A stretch of DNA of 64,000 bases from Sphagnum magellanicum (lineage: Eukaryota > Streptophyta > Sphagnopsida > Sphagnales > Sphagnaceae), in the NCBI GenBank assembly GCA_021904315.1, contig CM038912.1, positions 10,317,061 through 10,381,060 of the forward strand, in the 5' to 3' direction. This document shows positions 11,578 to 24,679 of this stretch, one piece after another. Both the position numbers and the translations under genes were made by a program. The notes beneath the pieces are model-generated. The model was not told the origin of the DNA, ran no database searches, and saw only the letters and a list, made by a program, of their open reading frames with translations. The stretch's first letter is position 1. Each line of letters opens with the position of its first letter.

Positions 11578-12039
11578 CACTTTTGATTTTTTGAAAAGAA
11601 AGGCGTTAACTTGATTGGGTGTCTCAAATGATGACTAGGGCTACTTTAGTTTGGTCAATCCTTTGTACTATGAAAGAAGTGGTAGTGCCACAAAGTGTTA
11701 TGAACTATGAAAAAAGTTGTACTTGGAATAGTGGTCCTAAATGGGGCCATAATATCCCACATTTGCTCTCTTTTTAGTTGACTATTGATTCAAATTTTCC
11801 AATTGCGAGGAATATTAAAATAATATGGAAAATCATGTCATGAATGTTTGCCATTGTACACATATTCTCAAGATATTATGAACAATATGGCTTTATGAAA
11901 GTTATGTACATGACAAGTTTGTAAGTGGAGGTAAGTTTTACTCATCTTTCTATACTTGTCAAAGTTGTGTTCACAATAATCTTTAATTGATTTATCTCCA
12001 ATCTATTATGTAATCTTCACAAGGACCAATGAGTCTAGC

Positions 12040-12051
12040 ATTTTGATACCA
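12040..12051 (-). other. Primer-binding site, initiator tRNA-Met type
   Basis: On the - strand this reads TGGTATCAAAAT directly after the LTR end. Plant LTR elements commonly use TGGTATCAGAGC; the first eight bases match. Confidence 0.6.
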
Positions 12052-12300
12052 TGTTCAAAAAATGCATTCATGTCTCTTTACTAATCCATAAGATTATTAT
12101 AAAGGAATGCCAAGTTCAAAAAACAATATAAGCACACCAACATTAAATAATAGACAAAACACCTAATATGCCCATAAGCATGATATGCTTAAATCCCTAC
12201 AATTATGGCAACACCATACAATATTAGAAAACTAAAAAAAATGTGTGGAACAATAGACTCCAATTCTTGTTATTTATCTATAAATAATTAATGCAAAGAT
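12052..12300 (-). repeat. Copia-like 5' LTR (partial)
   Basis: Partner of the block at 8987-9220. It carries an extra insertion near 12233-12270 relative to the left copy and directly abuts the primer-binding site. Confidence 0.55.
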
Positions 12301-14676
12301 TAGTAACTTTCATATCATGCAAGAAGCCCAAAGTCACACATGACCCCCTTTCTGGTTCAAGGATTCACACCACTTGTTGAAATAGGGTTTAAGTTTTATT
12401 GATTCAAGACCATTGTTAAATCAATAAAATGATATAGTTAATTTTGGTACCTCACAAATAAAACTTTTGAACATATTTCAACATGAGAACCTTCAACTAT
12501 TTTTTCAATTTACTTTTATGAGCCCAAATTGCTATAAGTAAATGGTAAAGATTATTGGGTTAGACACTCAATTCTAGTTCTAGAATTCAACCACTCATAA
12601 TAGGTACAAAGGAATAAAAGATGAACTATCTATAAATGGATAAAGAAACTTCTCAATGAATTCAACAAAGTCCACTAATGACCTAAGATAGTTGGGAAAA
12701 CAACATTGCAATAAAAGGGACATAATGATCTAATCCACTTGTACTTTGAGTATTGGTTGTAATGATATTTTTCCATTTCCCATACACCTACACAACTTTT
12801 CCTTCCATAATTAGTTTAAATTACATTGATTATCTTTTCATTCTAACTTTTGGTACTAAACTTAACATTCTTTCAATCTACATAAGCTAGAATAGTAACA
12901 ATTACATTAACAAATTGACTTTTGCACATGGTTAAATTCAGCAAATATGTAAATCATGAACACACTTCATTCCAAAACTCTATAGGCACAACCGATAGAA
13001 GTGCTACACAAATTTTTGGGGTTTTAAAAGTTTGATTGTTTGAAAAATAAATTTTGATTCTAATTCTAGTTCTTCTTTTTACCAAAATCCATATTATTTG
13101 AATATAATTGTTAGAGTTTGAAGGTTCCCAGATACGCATCTTCTTGGTTGCCATCGGAACAAGGACTAAGAAGTATTTGTTGTAATTATAGTCATTGTCC
13201 AGGTAGGAGTAGATAATTTTCTTGATTAAAGAATTTGTCCCCAAAAAAAAACTAATAATTTTTTTTGGTCAATGTTGTACATAGTTACTAGAATGGATTA
13301 GGATTTTTGTGAATAGGATATCTAATCCACCATAATTGTTTCTTAGGAAATTTTTGTGCAGCATTACTTATCTCAAGTCCTCCAGGACTAGGAACAAATA
13401 TTGAAGCCTATAATGTTTTAGCATTAAGATGTCTAGGTCGTGTTGAACCCAAGACAATAGTGATTATGCCACTCAAGCCTTTAATGAAGTTAAAGTTTGG
13501 TTTTGGCATAATGCCCTAACCAAGGACCTTTAGGCAGTTTCCTATATTTTTCCTTTCGATCCATTTAGTCTTTTATGGTTAATTTTGTAAATTTAGGATT
13601 GCCTTATAACAGTAGGTAGTTTTTTAATAAGTGGGGCATGTGTTCATATTAAGCATCCTTCCTCATGGGCACCAAACATCCCATGTCCTTTAATTCATCA
13701 TGTCCCATTGAACCTTGTCCTTCCCATCACCCATTTATTTGATCATGTGCCACCACAAACCTAGTTTCCACCTCATCTCCCATGCAAACCACGCACCTCC
13801 CATTAGTTCCCCTTTCCATTTTAATAAACCACACACCATCCACTAGTTCCCCTTACCAGCCCCTAACATTTTGGGTGAATGCAGGGCTCCATCCTTACAC
13901 TTTCACAAACCCCCTTGATCATGCACATATAGGACATTTTTTGAAACATTCTACCAACCCTTCCAATTGGACATGATCAAACCCCCCAACCTACCCTCAT
14001 TTCCTTAACACATTTGTAACTTCCACCTAAAGTTTTTTGCACCACCTATTGGCACCAATTTACTAATCGAAGGTTAGCTCGTCATTAACATTTTTGTCAA
14101 GCACACCCAATCCATTTAATCCAAACCCCCACGACCATCTCGACTCAGTACCTTCCCTTATTCCCACCCTGCCTACATTAGCTTGGACTTGGGTTTCATC
14201 TTTAAATGTCATTTGGTCATTTCATTTAGGTTTTCCTCACCCTTGATTATATAATTGCATCCCTACCAATCTATAACATGACATACAAATGGCGTTTCAT
14301 TTTCCACTAGATAAATTAATGCAAGACCCCTATGATGTGATAGCTTGGCATTTGCTCCTTTTATACCCCAATGGTGTCTCACTTTGCCCCCTCGTGGCGG
14401 AACAATGGGGCATAGGGAAATGTGGATTCAACTCATGTGTTTTTTAGCATGCAGTTGGGAAAACTTTTAAGAATAATTTTTTTTATAAACCCAAGTTTTG
14501 GCGACAAGTTTGAATTCAATGTCTTTTCCCCAACATGATCCCCCAGTTCATAAATGTTTTCTTCATAGTCTAGTTTATGGATGTGCAAGGGAATACTCTA
14601 AAGCAACTCGCCCTTTACCACCATTTTCCTTTGCACCCACGTCCTCTAACATCACCTCAACTTTCACCACACTACA
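12301..14676. other. Spacer; no gene identified
   Basis: No supported gene. From about 13690 the + strand becomes C-rich and proline/threonine-rich in translation. This may be a decayed N-terminal part of the reverse transcriptase that follows after the solo LTR, but I cannot show homology. Confidence 0.35.
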
Positions 14677-15456
14677 TGTCGCAACCCTACTTTGAAAGAG
14701 TGCGAAAATGAAACTCACACTCCTGAAATGGGGACTTGGGAATCCTTTAGGACTCCTGAAACTTCAGAGTTCGATTGCAGGGGTCAAAACACCTCGCATT
14801 AGGGTGTTCATTATATCATTGGAAAACTATCAAAGTGTAAATATCAAAAATGGGATCGCATGGGCCATTTGGACATTTGCAACACACGTTATGGCAAAAA
14901 GAAGGGTTGGGAATCAACCCGACCTCGGTGTGTGTAGGTGGAGTGCGACACGTTGTTGGAAAGCTTTCGAAGAGAACTACAAGTTTGCTTCAGACCTCAT
15001 CCTAATCGGAGGTCTGAGCAAAGAGTTATGACCTCACAAAGTTTTGAAAGTCCAAATCGGGACAGTTTCGAGACTCCTCCTTGGGAGTCCCGGGACAAAA
15101 AGTCATTCGGATGTGAGTGCCATGAAGAGGTGTAGAGAATACTATATGGGGGAAGGTGGTGGCTTCCCTTGAGTCCGAGCCGTGGTGAGTCTTGTGAATC
15201 CAAAGTTGCCCGTGGCTTGTCCTAGCATTAAAGGTGCTCTACAAAATGAACTAACCAACTTGTTAGTTGGTTTGATGCAGGTTCAAATAAGTAACTAAAG
15301 CTTCTCACTCTTCCTAGTCCCATCCCGAAGCTTCAACATGCTCCTCTACCCTTTCTAGTGCTGAGAGTTGGGAGTGTGCCCCGAGTTCTTCACAATTCCG
15401 TTGTTTGAGTAACTTAGGCCCATCTTGGGTCTAACTAGGAACTTGGGAGTGCATCA
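14677..15456 (+). mobile_element. Solo LTR (family L1, copy 2)
   Basis: 780 bp running TGTCGCAACC ... GTGCATCA, the reverse complement of the family block at 1092-2065. Perfect 5-bp duplications CTACA lie at 14672-14676 and 15457-15461. A TATA-like TACTATATGGGGGAAGG lies near 15138-15160, in the same position as in the other copies. The block is about 200 bp shorter than copy 1 because of internal deletion. Confidence 0.9.
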
Positions 15457-15699
15457 CTACACCTTGAATCAAATGTTTACTTCCTGATTATCCTAAAAAA
15501 CTACAAACCAAATTAAAACCTCAATTTTTTTTTTTGATTCTTTCAAATTGGCATTTCAGTGCATGCCCCATCTATTGGCAAGTGGTCATTTTGGGATATT
15601 TTTTAACACCTTTGAAAAAAAATTCACCCAAAAGAATGGATTTCCTCAATTATTTCAACTTTGTTTTCATATTACTAAAAGTCACATTCCACCTTGAAT

Positions 15700-17860
15700 T
15701 ACATGTGTTCTTGCTGTGACTTGCCTTTTAGCCATGACCAAGCCTTCAAGTGGAGTTCGTCCCATTGCAGTGGGGGAGGCACTATATCGACTCACAAGTC
15801 GTGCCTTATGTTTTCAATTTTGTAACACCTTCACAACACATTTCTCCCCACACCAATTGGGAGTCACAACTAAAGGTGGTTATGAAGTAATAGTCCATGA
15901 CATTAGGTGCACCCTAGACCTTCACCTTGACTAGGTTGTTTTATAGTTAAACATGGCAAACGCTTTCAATTCGGTGTCAAAAGGGGTCATATTTCAAGAA
16001 CTTCATGTATCAAGTGGAAACATCATGTAATTCATCCCTTTTGTTCGTGCATTCTATGTAGTAAAATCTCCACTATTTTACAGCCATTATAATCGGGAAA
16101 GTGATGTCACAATCATCCCCTTTGCCATGGGAACTCGTCAAAGTGATCCCTTGGGAGGGGCATTATTTACATTAACCCACTTTATGGCTTTGCATTCTAT
16201 AACCATTCATTTCCCTTCTTGTCTATTTCCACCCATTATAGACAACACTCACATCATAGATCCTTCTTCTATTGTATCATCTGCATATGAACATTTTCAG
16301 TCTAAACTCCGAGTGATAGGTCTTTCTATCCAACCTCATAAATGTGTAGCATGATCACCTTCTAGTTTATCACCTGACTTCAACACCCCATCCCAGTTTA
16401 CCACCCCATCAGAAGGAAATGGAGTTTTGGGAGTTCCATTGGGCACTTCATTATTCACATCATCCTTTCATCAAAGATGCCATGTTAGAGGATATTTGAC
16501 ATGTCGATCTTCTCCCTAGAATGGATGATGTTCAAGTAGCTTTTAAAATTTTGTTTCACTATTTCGTGCAATGGCCTTCATATCTCTTATGATGTACACC
16601 TCCTTCTTCCACCTTCATAGAGTCTTTCATTTCTTTTAATTCTTCCCTCCTTCAAGTGTTTGGGCGCCTTTTGGGTCCAAAATCCTTTGACAACTTAGAA
16701 GGACCTTTAGCTCGTAAATAAGCCTCTCTCCCAATAACTTTTAATGGCATCGAGTTTATACTAATGGCCACCATCACCCCATTTAGGGAGTTGGGCCCTT
16801 GTAGCCTCAATAATAGCTGTTAGGTTTATGGTTGATCAACGTCTTTTCCTTCTTGAAGCCTTAACACAAGTCAATAATAACACCTTCCCTTTCCAACAAC
16901 ATCTCAAAGGGGCATGTGATCTCCTACCGCCACCAACCCGTGCATGTTTTCTTTCATTTGAACAACTCACTGGGCAACAAATGGTTTGATTTCAAAATTC
17001 CATCTCAAAATGTTTACACCATCATAACCTTTCCAAATGTTCTTTGACAAGATATATGAAGCCCATTGTGCCTAAATTCTATCATGTTCTGGTCGAAGGG
17101 TGAGTGCTTAGCTTATAGTTAAACCAATCCTCTTAGGCTTTCGATTAGCTTCCCTAATCTTTTCCACAACGCTTCAAATATGACTTAAACTACCTCATCC
17201 CTCAATTGTAAGTATTCCTTGATGTGCGTGCACACATCCCATCGACCCTATGGGTTTCCACCTCTTACGTTGTGTTCATGACAATGAGTGCACATGAACC
17301 CATGATGTAGTTCACAACACCTTTGTTGCCATTGCGTGAGATGTTGGTTTTCATTGGGGGCGAAAATAATTACATGTGCTTCCTTCAAACACATTCAATT
17401 CCTCATGTCAATGAATCAACATTATGCTTACCAAAGATGACATTTGCACCTTAATTGATGTTGTCATTATTGACCCAACACAAGCGAATTTACTTCCCAA
17501 ATCTTGTTGCACCCAAGGATTTGTTGCTTCCGATGTGACTCAAGCCAAAGAACGGAGCTAGTGTGACTAACACCCCGTTAATCAATTCCTCCCCTTAGTA
17601 ATGGAGGTATTTGGATGTCTACATAAATAGGCGGATGTGTTTCTACACAATTGTGCTGATGCCATTTGGAGTTTGAAAGGACTAGAAGGCCCTCCTCTTT
17701 CTATCTTGGTTACTTTTCTTTGGCAAATAATTTCAATCACATTGCAAAAGCTGCAAGCATCCTCCATCTTAATTCAAGCAGTAGCTATAAGCCTAGCTTC
17801 TTCTTGATTTCCACCCTTTCAAAACACATCTCCCATCTCCACAACTGACTTATTGTAAGC
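15700..17860 (+). pseudogene. Non-LTR-type reverse transcriptase pseudogene
   Basis: With stops and frame changes the + strand shows reverse-transcriptase motifs. The G-V-R-P-I-A-V-G-E-x-L-Y-R-L tract lies near 15755-15800. A decayed V-x-L-x-x-N-M-A-N-A-F-N-S-V tract lies near 15940-15980, and G-T-R-Q-S-D-P-L-G-G-A-L-F near 16130-16170. The catalytic box is reduced to I-D-N-T-H-I-I near 16235-16260, where active enzymes have two Asp. G-V-P-L-G-T-S follows near 16430. A C-terminal tract resembling this plant family extends to about 17850. The longest open stretch is about 75 codons, so it is inactive. The L1 solo LTR just upstream may have split its 5' part. Confidence 0.7.
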
Positions 17861-20590
17861 GGCCAGTTTTTGATATTGAAAAATACAGCTGACCTACTAC
17901 AAGTGATCAATTTTGACATCTAGTTTGAACTAACTTGACATCTTGTAAATTTTCCCTTTTCTTTTTTTGTCTTTTTGTCTTTTTTTTTAATCCTTTTATA
18001 CGTTTTCCTAGTCTATGGTGTCTTTATCAATAAAGTTTTACAAGGTTGCATCAAAACCTAATTCAACTAAACTAAAAGAGCATAATATTATTCACAACCA
18101 TTATCACCATACTTGCATGTTTGACTTAATTTATTTTTAATAAATCTAGAACTATTACTTGTACTTGTTTTCTAATTCTTGATTTCAAAAAAACCTTTAG
18201 TCTTGGTTCTAATGTTTTTTTTGTTTTTTTATAGAATCTTCAATCCAATTTTTAAACCATTCTTTTGGATTTTAAAAACCTTTGATTTTGATCATTTTCA
18301 CAAAGAATTTAAGGCTAGTTTGGTTTTAAACTAGGTTTGGTTCAATATTCATTGCACACAATTAAACCAAAAAAAATTATTGTAATATTAGTTTGTTCAA
18401 GTAATGCACAAAGTGCAAGATAATGTATCATTAATTTGTAGAACTAATCAAATGCAATAACTTGTCTCAAATGTAAGGCCAAGCTCTTTTTTCAAAAACA
18501 AAAAGAAAAGTTGTATTTGTCTACCTAAACCCAAGATTTGTTTAAAATGGTATAACACACCCACCTCAATTTCTAATTCAATTTTTTAATGAGGTCAATT
18601 GCCCAGTTAGATTCCAATGGTGGTTCCAACAAAATTTGAAACCTCCAATTCAAAGATGCTAGAACTTGACCTATAACCTAGACCTAAACCTTCCTAAATC
18701 CTATTGTCTACTAGCATTGATAAAAACCTCTACCTAACTTTATCCATTGGTTGATAATTAGCATAAGTACTAAATCAAATTTTCACAATTTTGAGTACAA
18801 TATGTTGAGCCCATAATTTTTCCCCTAAATTATTGACACTAGTGTGGCTTGGGTTGCTAATTTCTTGTTCCAAAATCAATTTTTGTACTTTAATTGAATT
18901 TTCATTAACCAAAACTAATTAAAATTCAATATCATTAACCTTAGGTTCAAAAATTATAGAATCACCTTCATAAAATCATATTAGTTGAAGGCTTCTCAAC
19001 AATACCAATTGCCCACCCCAATTTCCCTAAAACTTTAGTTTTGATTTTATTGAATTTTCAATGACAAAATTGTTCAACACTCAATGGCTCTTGCAACATG
19101 GGTCTAAACATTGCGAAACCACCTTGGTCAACCACTACACATCAAAGAGCTTTCCAATAGTACCAAGAACATAGCAAGAGGCACCAAGGTTTTAGAGATT
19201 TCAACATGACAAACAAACAAATTTCAGGCTTCCTTACTAGATAGACAATAATTAGTGTCATTGCTTCCACAATGTCAATGATACCAAATAATGTTAGCAA
19301 CCCAGATAGTGTGTGTTGAAATATCATTCGGTTTTATGATTTCAATTGACGGCCTGCATACTAACTTTTGTGAACAACATGAAGCATAGATTGTCCACCA
19401 ACAATCATATTGTGCACACACGCACGCGCGCACACACACACACACACACTATAGTTAGACATTTAACATTTGCATACATTTTTGTGCAAAGCTTTAATGC
19501 CCATGTAAGTTCTGTAAATCTAACAAAATGTTACATGTCAAAACAAACAATTGTGTCAACCATACAAAAGATTCTTGACATGTTCATATTTATTCTTCTC
19601 TTTTAACTATTGCTCCAAACCAAAATGAACATTTGCATGCAAGTACACCACAAACTCCCATCTTGGTTCGGTAACCCCACACAAAAATTCAGTAATTTAA
19701 ACAATTAGTATCTCAACATAAATCAGATCTCACCATCATTGCACTTCCCTACTCATGTTTCCTGCTCATGTTTTGACTCATTCCTTGTAGCCTAATCACA
19801 TCCAACATGTAGAATAAATGCACATCATGCATCATGTTGCAAGATATCTTGCAACATGAAGTCCATATTAAGATGCACCGTGATGCATGAACTTCATTGA
19901 TCAATCCCAACCCTCACAACTACCTTACAAACACAATTCCATAGGGAGTCCAGGGGCATCAAGTTTCAGAGTGTGGAAAATTGAATGTAAGATCCTAGGT
20001 ATCGATTTCTTCACTAAAAATTTCTAATTTTGGTAATGTAATGGTCCCAATTGTAAATAAATCTAGTTTTGTTGCAAAAAATATATCTTTTTCTTAGTCT
20101 GTGACTCCTTTTGTTAGATCATAACATAACAAAACCTTGAGACGTTTGGTATTACTATCCAAATGTTTGGTTGCAATGATGGTTTGCACTGTCCCATTGC
20201 CCTCAATGTTAATTACATTGTTCCCCCAATCATGGGTGACTCATGCATTATGCAACTAAGGTGAGGCTAAGAACATTGAATAGTTGGAATCCAAAACATT
20301 GTTTTTCATTACCATGGACATCGCAATGTGTGGGATCCCATGGATTTGGATTTTTAGATCCTTGATGAGTCCCACTGTTTTGGTGATGGTGTGATTTGCC
20401 ATTCAAAATGTATATGATTTTGGTTTAGGATTGGGAAGTCTTAATCGTTTCCAAAGTTCTTCCGTCATGATGTTCACGCCATATCTTCCATCTAATTGGA
20501 CATCTTCAACCATGTTCTTGCCCACTTTAACCTGGATCATAACCATCTGAGAATCAATCGCCATCAAGGCAATAATAGGATTAAGTCATG
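17861..20590. other. AT-rich spacer with alternating purine-pyrimidine tract
   Basis: No gene seen. 19411-19449 is an alternating purine-pyrimidine run (TGTGCACACACGCACGCGCG followed by CA repeats). Confidence 0.55.
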
Positions 20591-20599
20591 TTGTGGTGA

Positions 20600-22340
20600 T
20601 ATTTTTTCTTCCATGCACAAGCTTGGCAATAACATATTGTCTCAAATCCAAGGTGATCTTGAAGAGTTGGACCAAGGTAAGGGTATGTTTACTCTCCAAT
20701 AGTTGTTGAGTAAAATCTTCCAAAATTGAATAGCTTCCGATAATTCCGATAGCATTGTTATTTTTGATAATTCGGTAGAACCAATAAAATTTGCAGGTTC
20801 GATACATTTGATAGAACTGATAAAACCGAAAGGTTTGATAGATCTGATAGGTTTGGTAAATTGATTTTTGCTATTTGAACCAAAATTCCTTGTGAGGTTG
20901 GCTTTAGTTGGAGTTTGTTTATTAGTTCTAGGTAGAGATCCCTTGGTGGCTCCTTCTATTATACGTCCCTAATAGCTTCTTTAAACAAACGTGGAAGCTT
21001 TTCTTCTTCTTGCCAATCGACTAAACTCTTGTTCTTGAGAGGAAGTCTTTTCTCCTTGAATACCACATGTTTGGGTTTGATTGTGGGTTTAATTGTTAAA
21101 ACCATGTTAATAGCAATGTCTTTCTTTTTGGGTGGAGTCACCATTGCCTTTTCTTTGAACATCACTTGAGTTGTGTCATTATGAAGACAATCATAGATTT
21201 TATGTTCAACGGAATTGCAAATGAAGCAACAGTAAATGATGGAATTGGATTTGTTCGCTTCTCCGCGACCTCCTTTGTTACCAAATTTATTTCTTGTACC
21301 ACCACTAGTTTGGGCTTAAACTCCATTTATTGCTACCTCCTTTTTGTCTTTAAATTTGTTGTTCAAGTTATCCTGATTCTAGTGGCAATGCTCGTTGGAA
21401 TGTCTTGGTTTATTGCATTAATTGTAGATCACATATGTTTGCCTTCCTTCGTTAGCCTTCTCCTGCTTAGTTGGTGGTTCCAACAATTTTTGATATTCAT
21501 TGGTGTTTCCAATACTTTCTTCACAAGTGATTGCATCTTCTTTATGTTCAAACAAGGTGTCCCTCTTCATCCTTGCTGTGGCTATCCAAAGATATGGCTA
21601 TAATCCTACTTGAAAGAAAGTGGTCAGCAAACTATCATTTGTTTGATGATGAAAACAATTTTCTAGTTATAGTATATGTTCATAGTACACTTCCACCTTA
21701 TCATTTTCGCCTTGTTTTATCATTTATAATGCCATGTACACTTGTTCATTTGTCTATGCTTGTTGGTAGCATTTGCAAAATGTGGCTTCTGGCTCTTCAA
21801 ATTTGTAAATTAGATGGGCTTTCATAAACATTCTCTCCCCATTCAGACATGGCATCGTGAAGAGTAAAACAAAAAATATTAATGATATTGGCATCATTTT
21901 TTTCTCCATTGGCTTGAATGGCTTTACGAAAAACTTGTACATGAGCATCAAGATACATTCTCACATTGTAAATACAGTAGGGTAAGGATTTCTTACTTGT
22001 GGAGGATTTGGTACTATAAGGGGTTGGACAAGATACCACGAAGGGTACCATGGATTCTAGGTAGGCCCTTTCCACAACTTTATTAGTACTATAACATATG
22101 GTCTTGGATTTTGGTTTCCTTTGGGTTTGCTACCACCACCTCTTGGAGGGCCACTATTGCCACCTCTTGGAAGACTGCTATTACCACCTCTTGGAGGACC
22201 ATTATCACCACTGCCAAAATGTTTGCCACCACCTTTGTTGATAGGTATAGCCCGTCCACTAGTAGGCGGCCAACCAACATCTCCAATCGAAGATGGTTTG
22301 CCCCTTCATTCATGGTACGATTTTTCAATACCAAAAAAAA
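20600..22340 (-). pseudogene. Ty3/gypsy gag remnant with CCHC knuckle
   Basis: On the - strand a Gly/Pro-rich tract near 22330-22120 is followed by a gag capsid-like stretch (22075-21750). That stretch has F-C-F-T-L-H-D-A-M-S-E-W-G-E-N and K-A-H-L-I-Y-K-F-E-E, the usual order in one plant gypsy gag family. Further on is a CCHC zinc knuckle C-F-I-C-N-S-V-E-H-K-I-Y-D-C (21228-21187), then a Lys/Pro-rich tail. Several frame changes and stops break it. The + strand ORFs at 21166-21827 are shadows of this. No pol region was recognised further left, so this is a truncated element. Confidence 0.7.
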
Positions 22341-23799
22341 TTATTTTTGGTAAGGTCCCAAATTGATTCCCATGGAGTTTCTGATTCGATCTTAATGCGT
22401 TACAATTCTAGTGGATGAATTCCAGTAGGTTATATAGTTTCTAGTTTGATATTTTTGGTAACATCTTTTAATTCATTTTGCTCCCCACTATGAAAGTTTG
22501 TAGCCTCCTCTAGGTTAATCTTTGGCTACTCCAGTCGTTTCGAGCTACCTATGTGGCCTACTTCAACATTTTCTTGCAAAACTTGTTCCATTCTTTTCTT
22601 CATACCCTTGTCAACACTATTGGCATATTGTAAATGACTACAAAAAATTGTGATCTACAAGTTATTTTGGTTTTTTTTTAAAAATAAAATAGTTTATTAA
22701 ACAATAATAATAATTTGTTAAACAACAATAATAATTTCATGGTTTATTTTGGTAGAGTCAAATAAATCTAATGAATATTTGTCCAAATAGGAATGACAAT
22801 GAATTAAAAATTATGGATTCATTATCTAGTGTATGGTTGCGAAATGTTAAAACCACCTAGTGAACTACCGAGTTTTGAAAGGAATAAATTAAAGGAGTAG
22901 AAGATAAAATCTTCTTGCTATCCTTAGGTAAGCAAAAAAGTTCAACACAAAGGGGATTATTGAATTTTAGTAGGATAACCTCATAAACTTTATGCATAAA
23001 TAAACATGAGACAAATAGAAGGAAGAAGACTTTGCCACAACAAGATAGAGTACTCATGACATATAAAAAGAAAATAACACATATAATTTTACGTACAAAA
23101 GTATTGTAGGAAAAAAATAATTTTATTTAGAAAAATAAACTAGTAGAAATATTGTCATTTGCAACCATTCCATGTGCAACTATATGTGACTAAATGTCAC
23201 CTACAACTATGAATGGTTGCCTATGCGACTATTTATCAAATTTGGATGGATTTTGGTCTTCCTTTAAACTAGTTGCAACTATGACCTATTTCATCATCCC
23301 AATAGGTTGATTTTTCATGATGTTTTTGTATTTTTTACAACATCGTATATACATTTAATTGCACATGCAACCAAGTAGTCACATTATAGTTGCATAAAAT
23401 ACATATGCTACCTAGTAGTTACACGTATATATGTCAGTTGGTTTGGTGGAATAACCACATTCAATTTTTTCAATTGCGATATGGGAGGAGTTAATCACAT
23501 AACCTCCACCCAAAAGGCTAAACTTAAAAATAAATAGGATTTTGTTGTAAAAGTTTTAGACACTTCACCCAAGAAAGAATGGAATGACTGTCCTTTTCAA
23601 CCTTGGTGTTAGCCCTTTTGTAAAAGGGATATAAAATACAATTTGGCACTATTGGTGACTCTTGGGCAACTCGCAAAAAAATGGGGTTAGAAAGAAAGCA
23701 AGGCAATGGAATGGAATTTAATTTATTTCAATGCTTAATGAGTCTACAGTTCAGGGTTTTTTTGTTGTGCAGATTTCTCTGCATTTTCATTGATATATT
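22341..23799. other. AT-rich spacer; no gene identified
   Basis: No supported gene. A stretch near 23150-23440 contains repeated words such as GTTGCAACTATG / GCAACTATATGTGACTAAATG. Related words recur near 34260-34350, suggesting an old shared repeat too decayed to classify. Confidence 0.4.
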
Positions 23800-24110
23800 A
23801 CAAATCTCCACAGCAACAAACAGTTTGAAGGTAACATGATAATGAGAACAATCATAACATTAAAAAAGTTGCTCACACAAAGTGTTGGACCATCACCTTC
23901 ATCCTGTATAGCAGTGACAAAGTTCCTACAACTACCAAGTGACTTCATCAGCTCCCAGCAGTGGATGCAGACAAGTATTTAACAGTCTACCCAAAACCTG
24001 GGCAAACCAGTATACAAATTCTGTGTTCTGAGTTTTTGTTGCATTTTGGAAAGCAACAGGAAGACCCAGTCATGATGTTCGCTAGCATTCGAGAGACACA
24101 GAATAAAAGC
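23800..24110. repeat. 300-bp repeated module, copy 1
   Basis: It aligns by eye with 25930-26225. Shared words in order include aatctccacaac, tcaca(ca)aagtgt, tagcagtga, gacttcatcagctcccagca, gagtttttgttgcattt and catgatg. A third, shorter piece is at 24240-24350. One full copy lies 3' of the split gene and the other inside its first intron. Confidence 0.65.
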
Positions 24111-24679
24111 AAGCAAGCATCCAACCCAAAGCATCCAGCCCAAAGCATCTAGCCCAAAGCATAAAGAGGCCTACATATAAAGTGGTGATCATGGCCTCTT
24201 GCAGTCTCAACATATCCTTTTAAGCACACAAGCAATATGACCAACTACCATAACATCCCCACTGACTTCACCAGCTCCCATTGTACTGAGTTTCTGTCAC
24301 GAGACCAACAGTAACAGGAAGACTCAGACATGATGGTAGCTAGATTAAATAACATGGTAATGAGAATGTGATGACCAGATCTGTGTATCTGTGGAAATCC
24401 AGAAATTCTAGAATCCGTGGAAACTATGATTTAGATCCAAAAAAACATATCCATCCAACTCAAGCAGGAAACTTCAGTGAAAGCAAGGGCATCTATAAAA
24501 ACCAATTCATACCTCCACTAAATATTACAATTGCAAAACCTAACACTCCTAGTTTGAAGCAATGAAAACACATGCAAGCACCTGTAAAATAGTCAGCAAG
24601 AAAGGGGGGGGGGGGAATACACTCATACTATGAAGTCCAAGCCACCAACATTTGGTCACCATCTTGACAGCCTCAAACT

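Larger units (their letters stand above)
8987..12300 (-). mobile_element. Decayed Ty1/copia-like LTR retrotransposon with nested gypsy fragment
   Basis: Two related terminal blocks (8987-9220 and 12052-12300) both begin TGTT[G/C]AAA on the + strand. Just inside the right block, on the - strand, lies TGGTATCAAAA, a primer-binding site of initiator-tRNA-Met type. A copia-type gag remnant follows at 11577-11020. The element is transcribed from the - strand. It is interrupted at 10005-11009 by a fragment of an unrelated gypsy element. No pol region is recognisable between 9220 and 10004. The outer LTR ends and target duplication could not be resolved, so the right limit is approximate. Confidence 0.6.

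Noticed and set aside
21166-21827. Long + strand ORFs (145 and 98 codons)
   Set aside because: They overlap the - strand gag remnant, whose CCHC knuckle lies at 21228-21187; the + strand translations are hydrophobic shadows without a family pattern.
22121-22366. Pro/Leu-rich + strand ORF
   Set aside because: Reverse complement of the Gly/Pro-rich gag repeats on the - strand.
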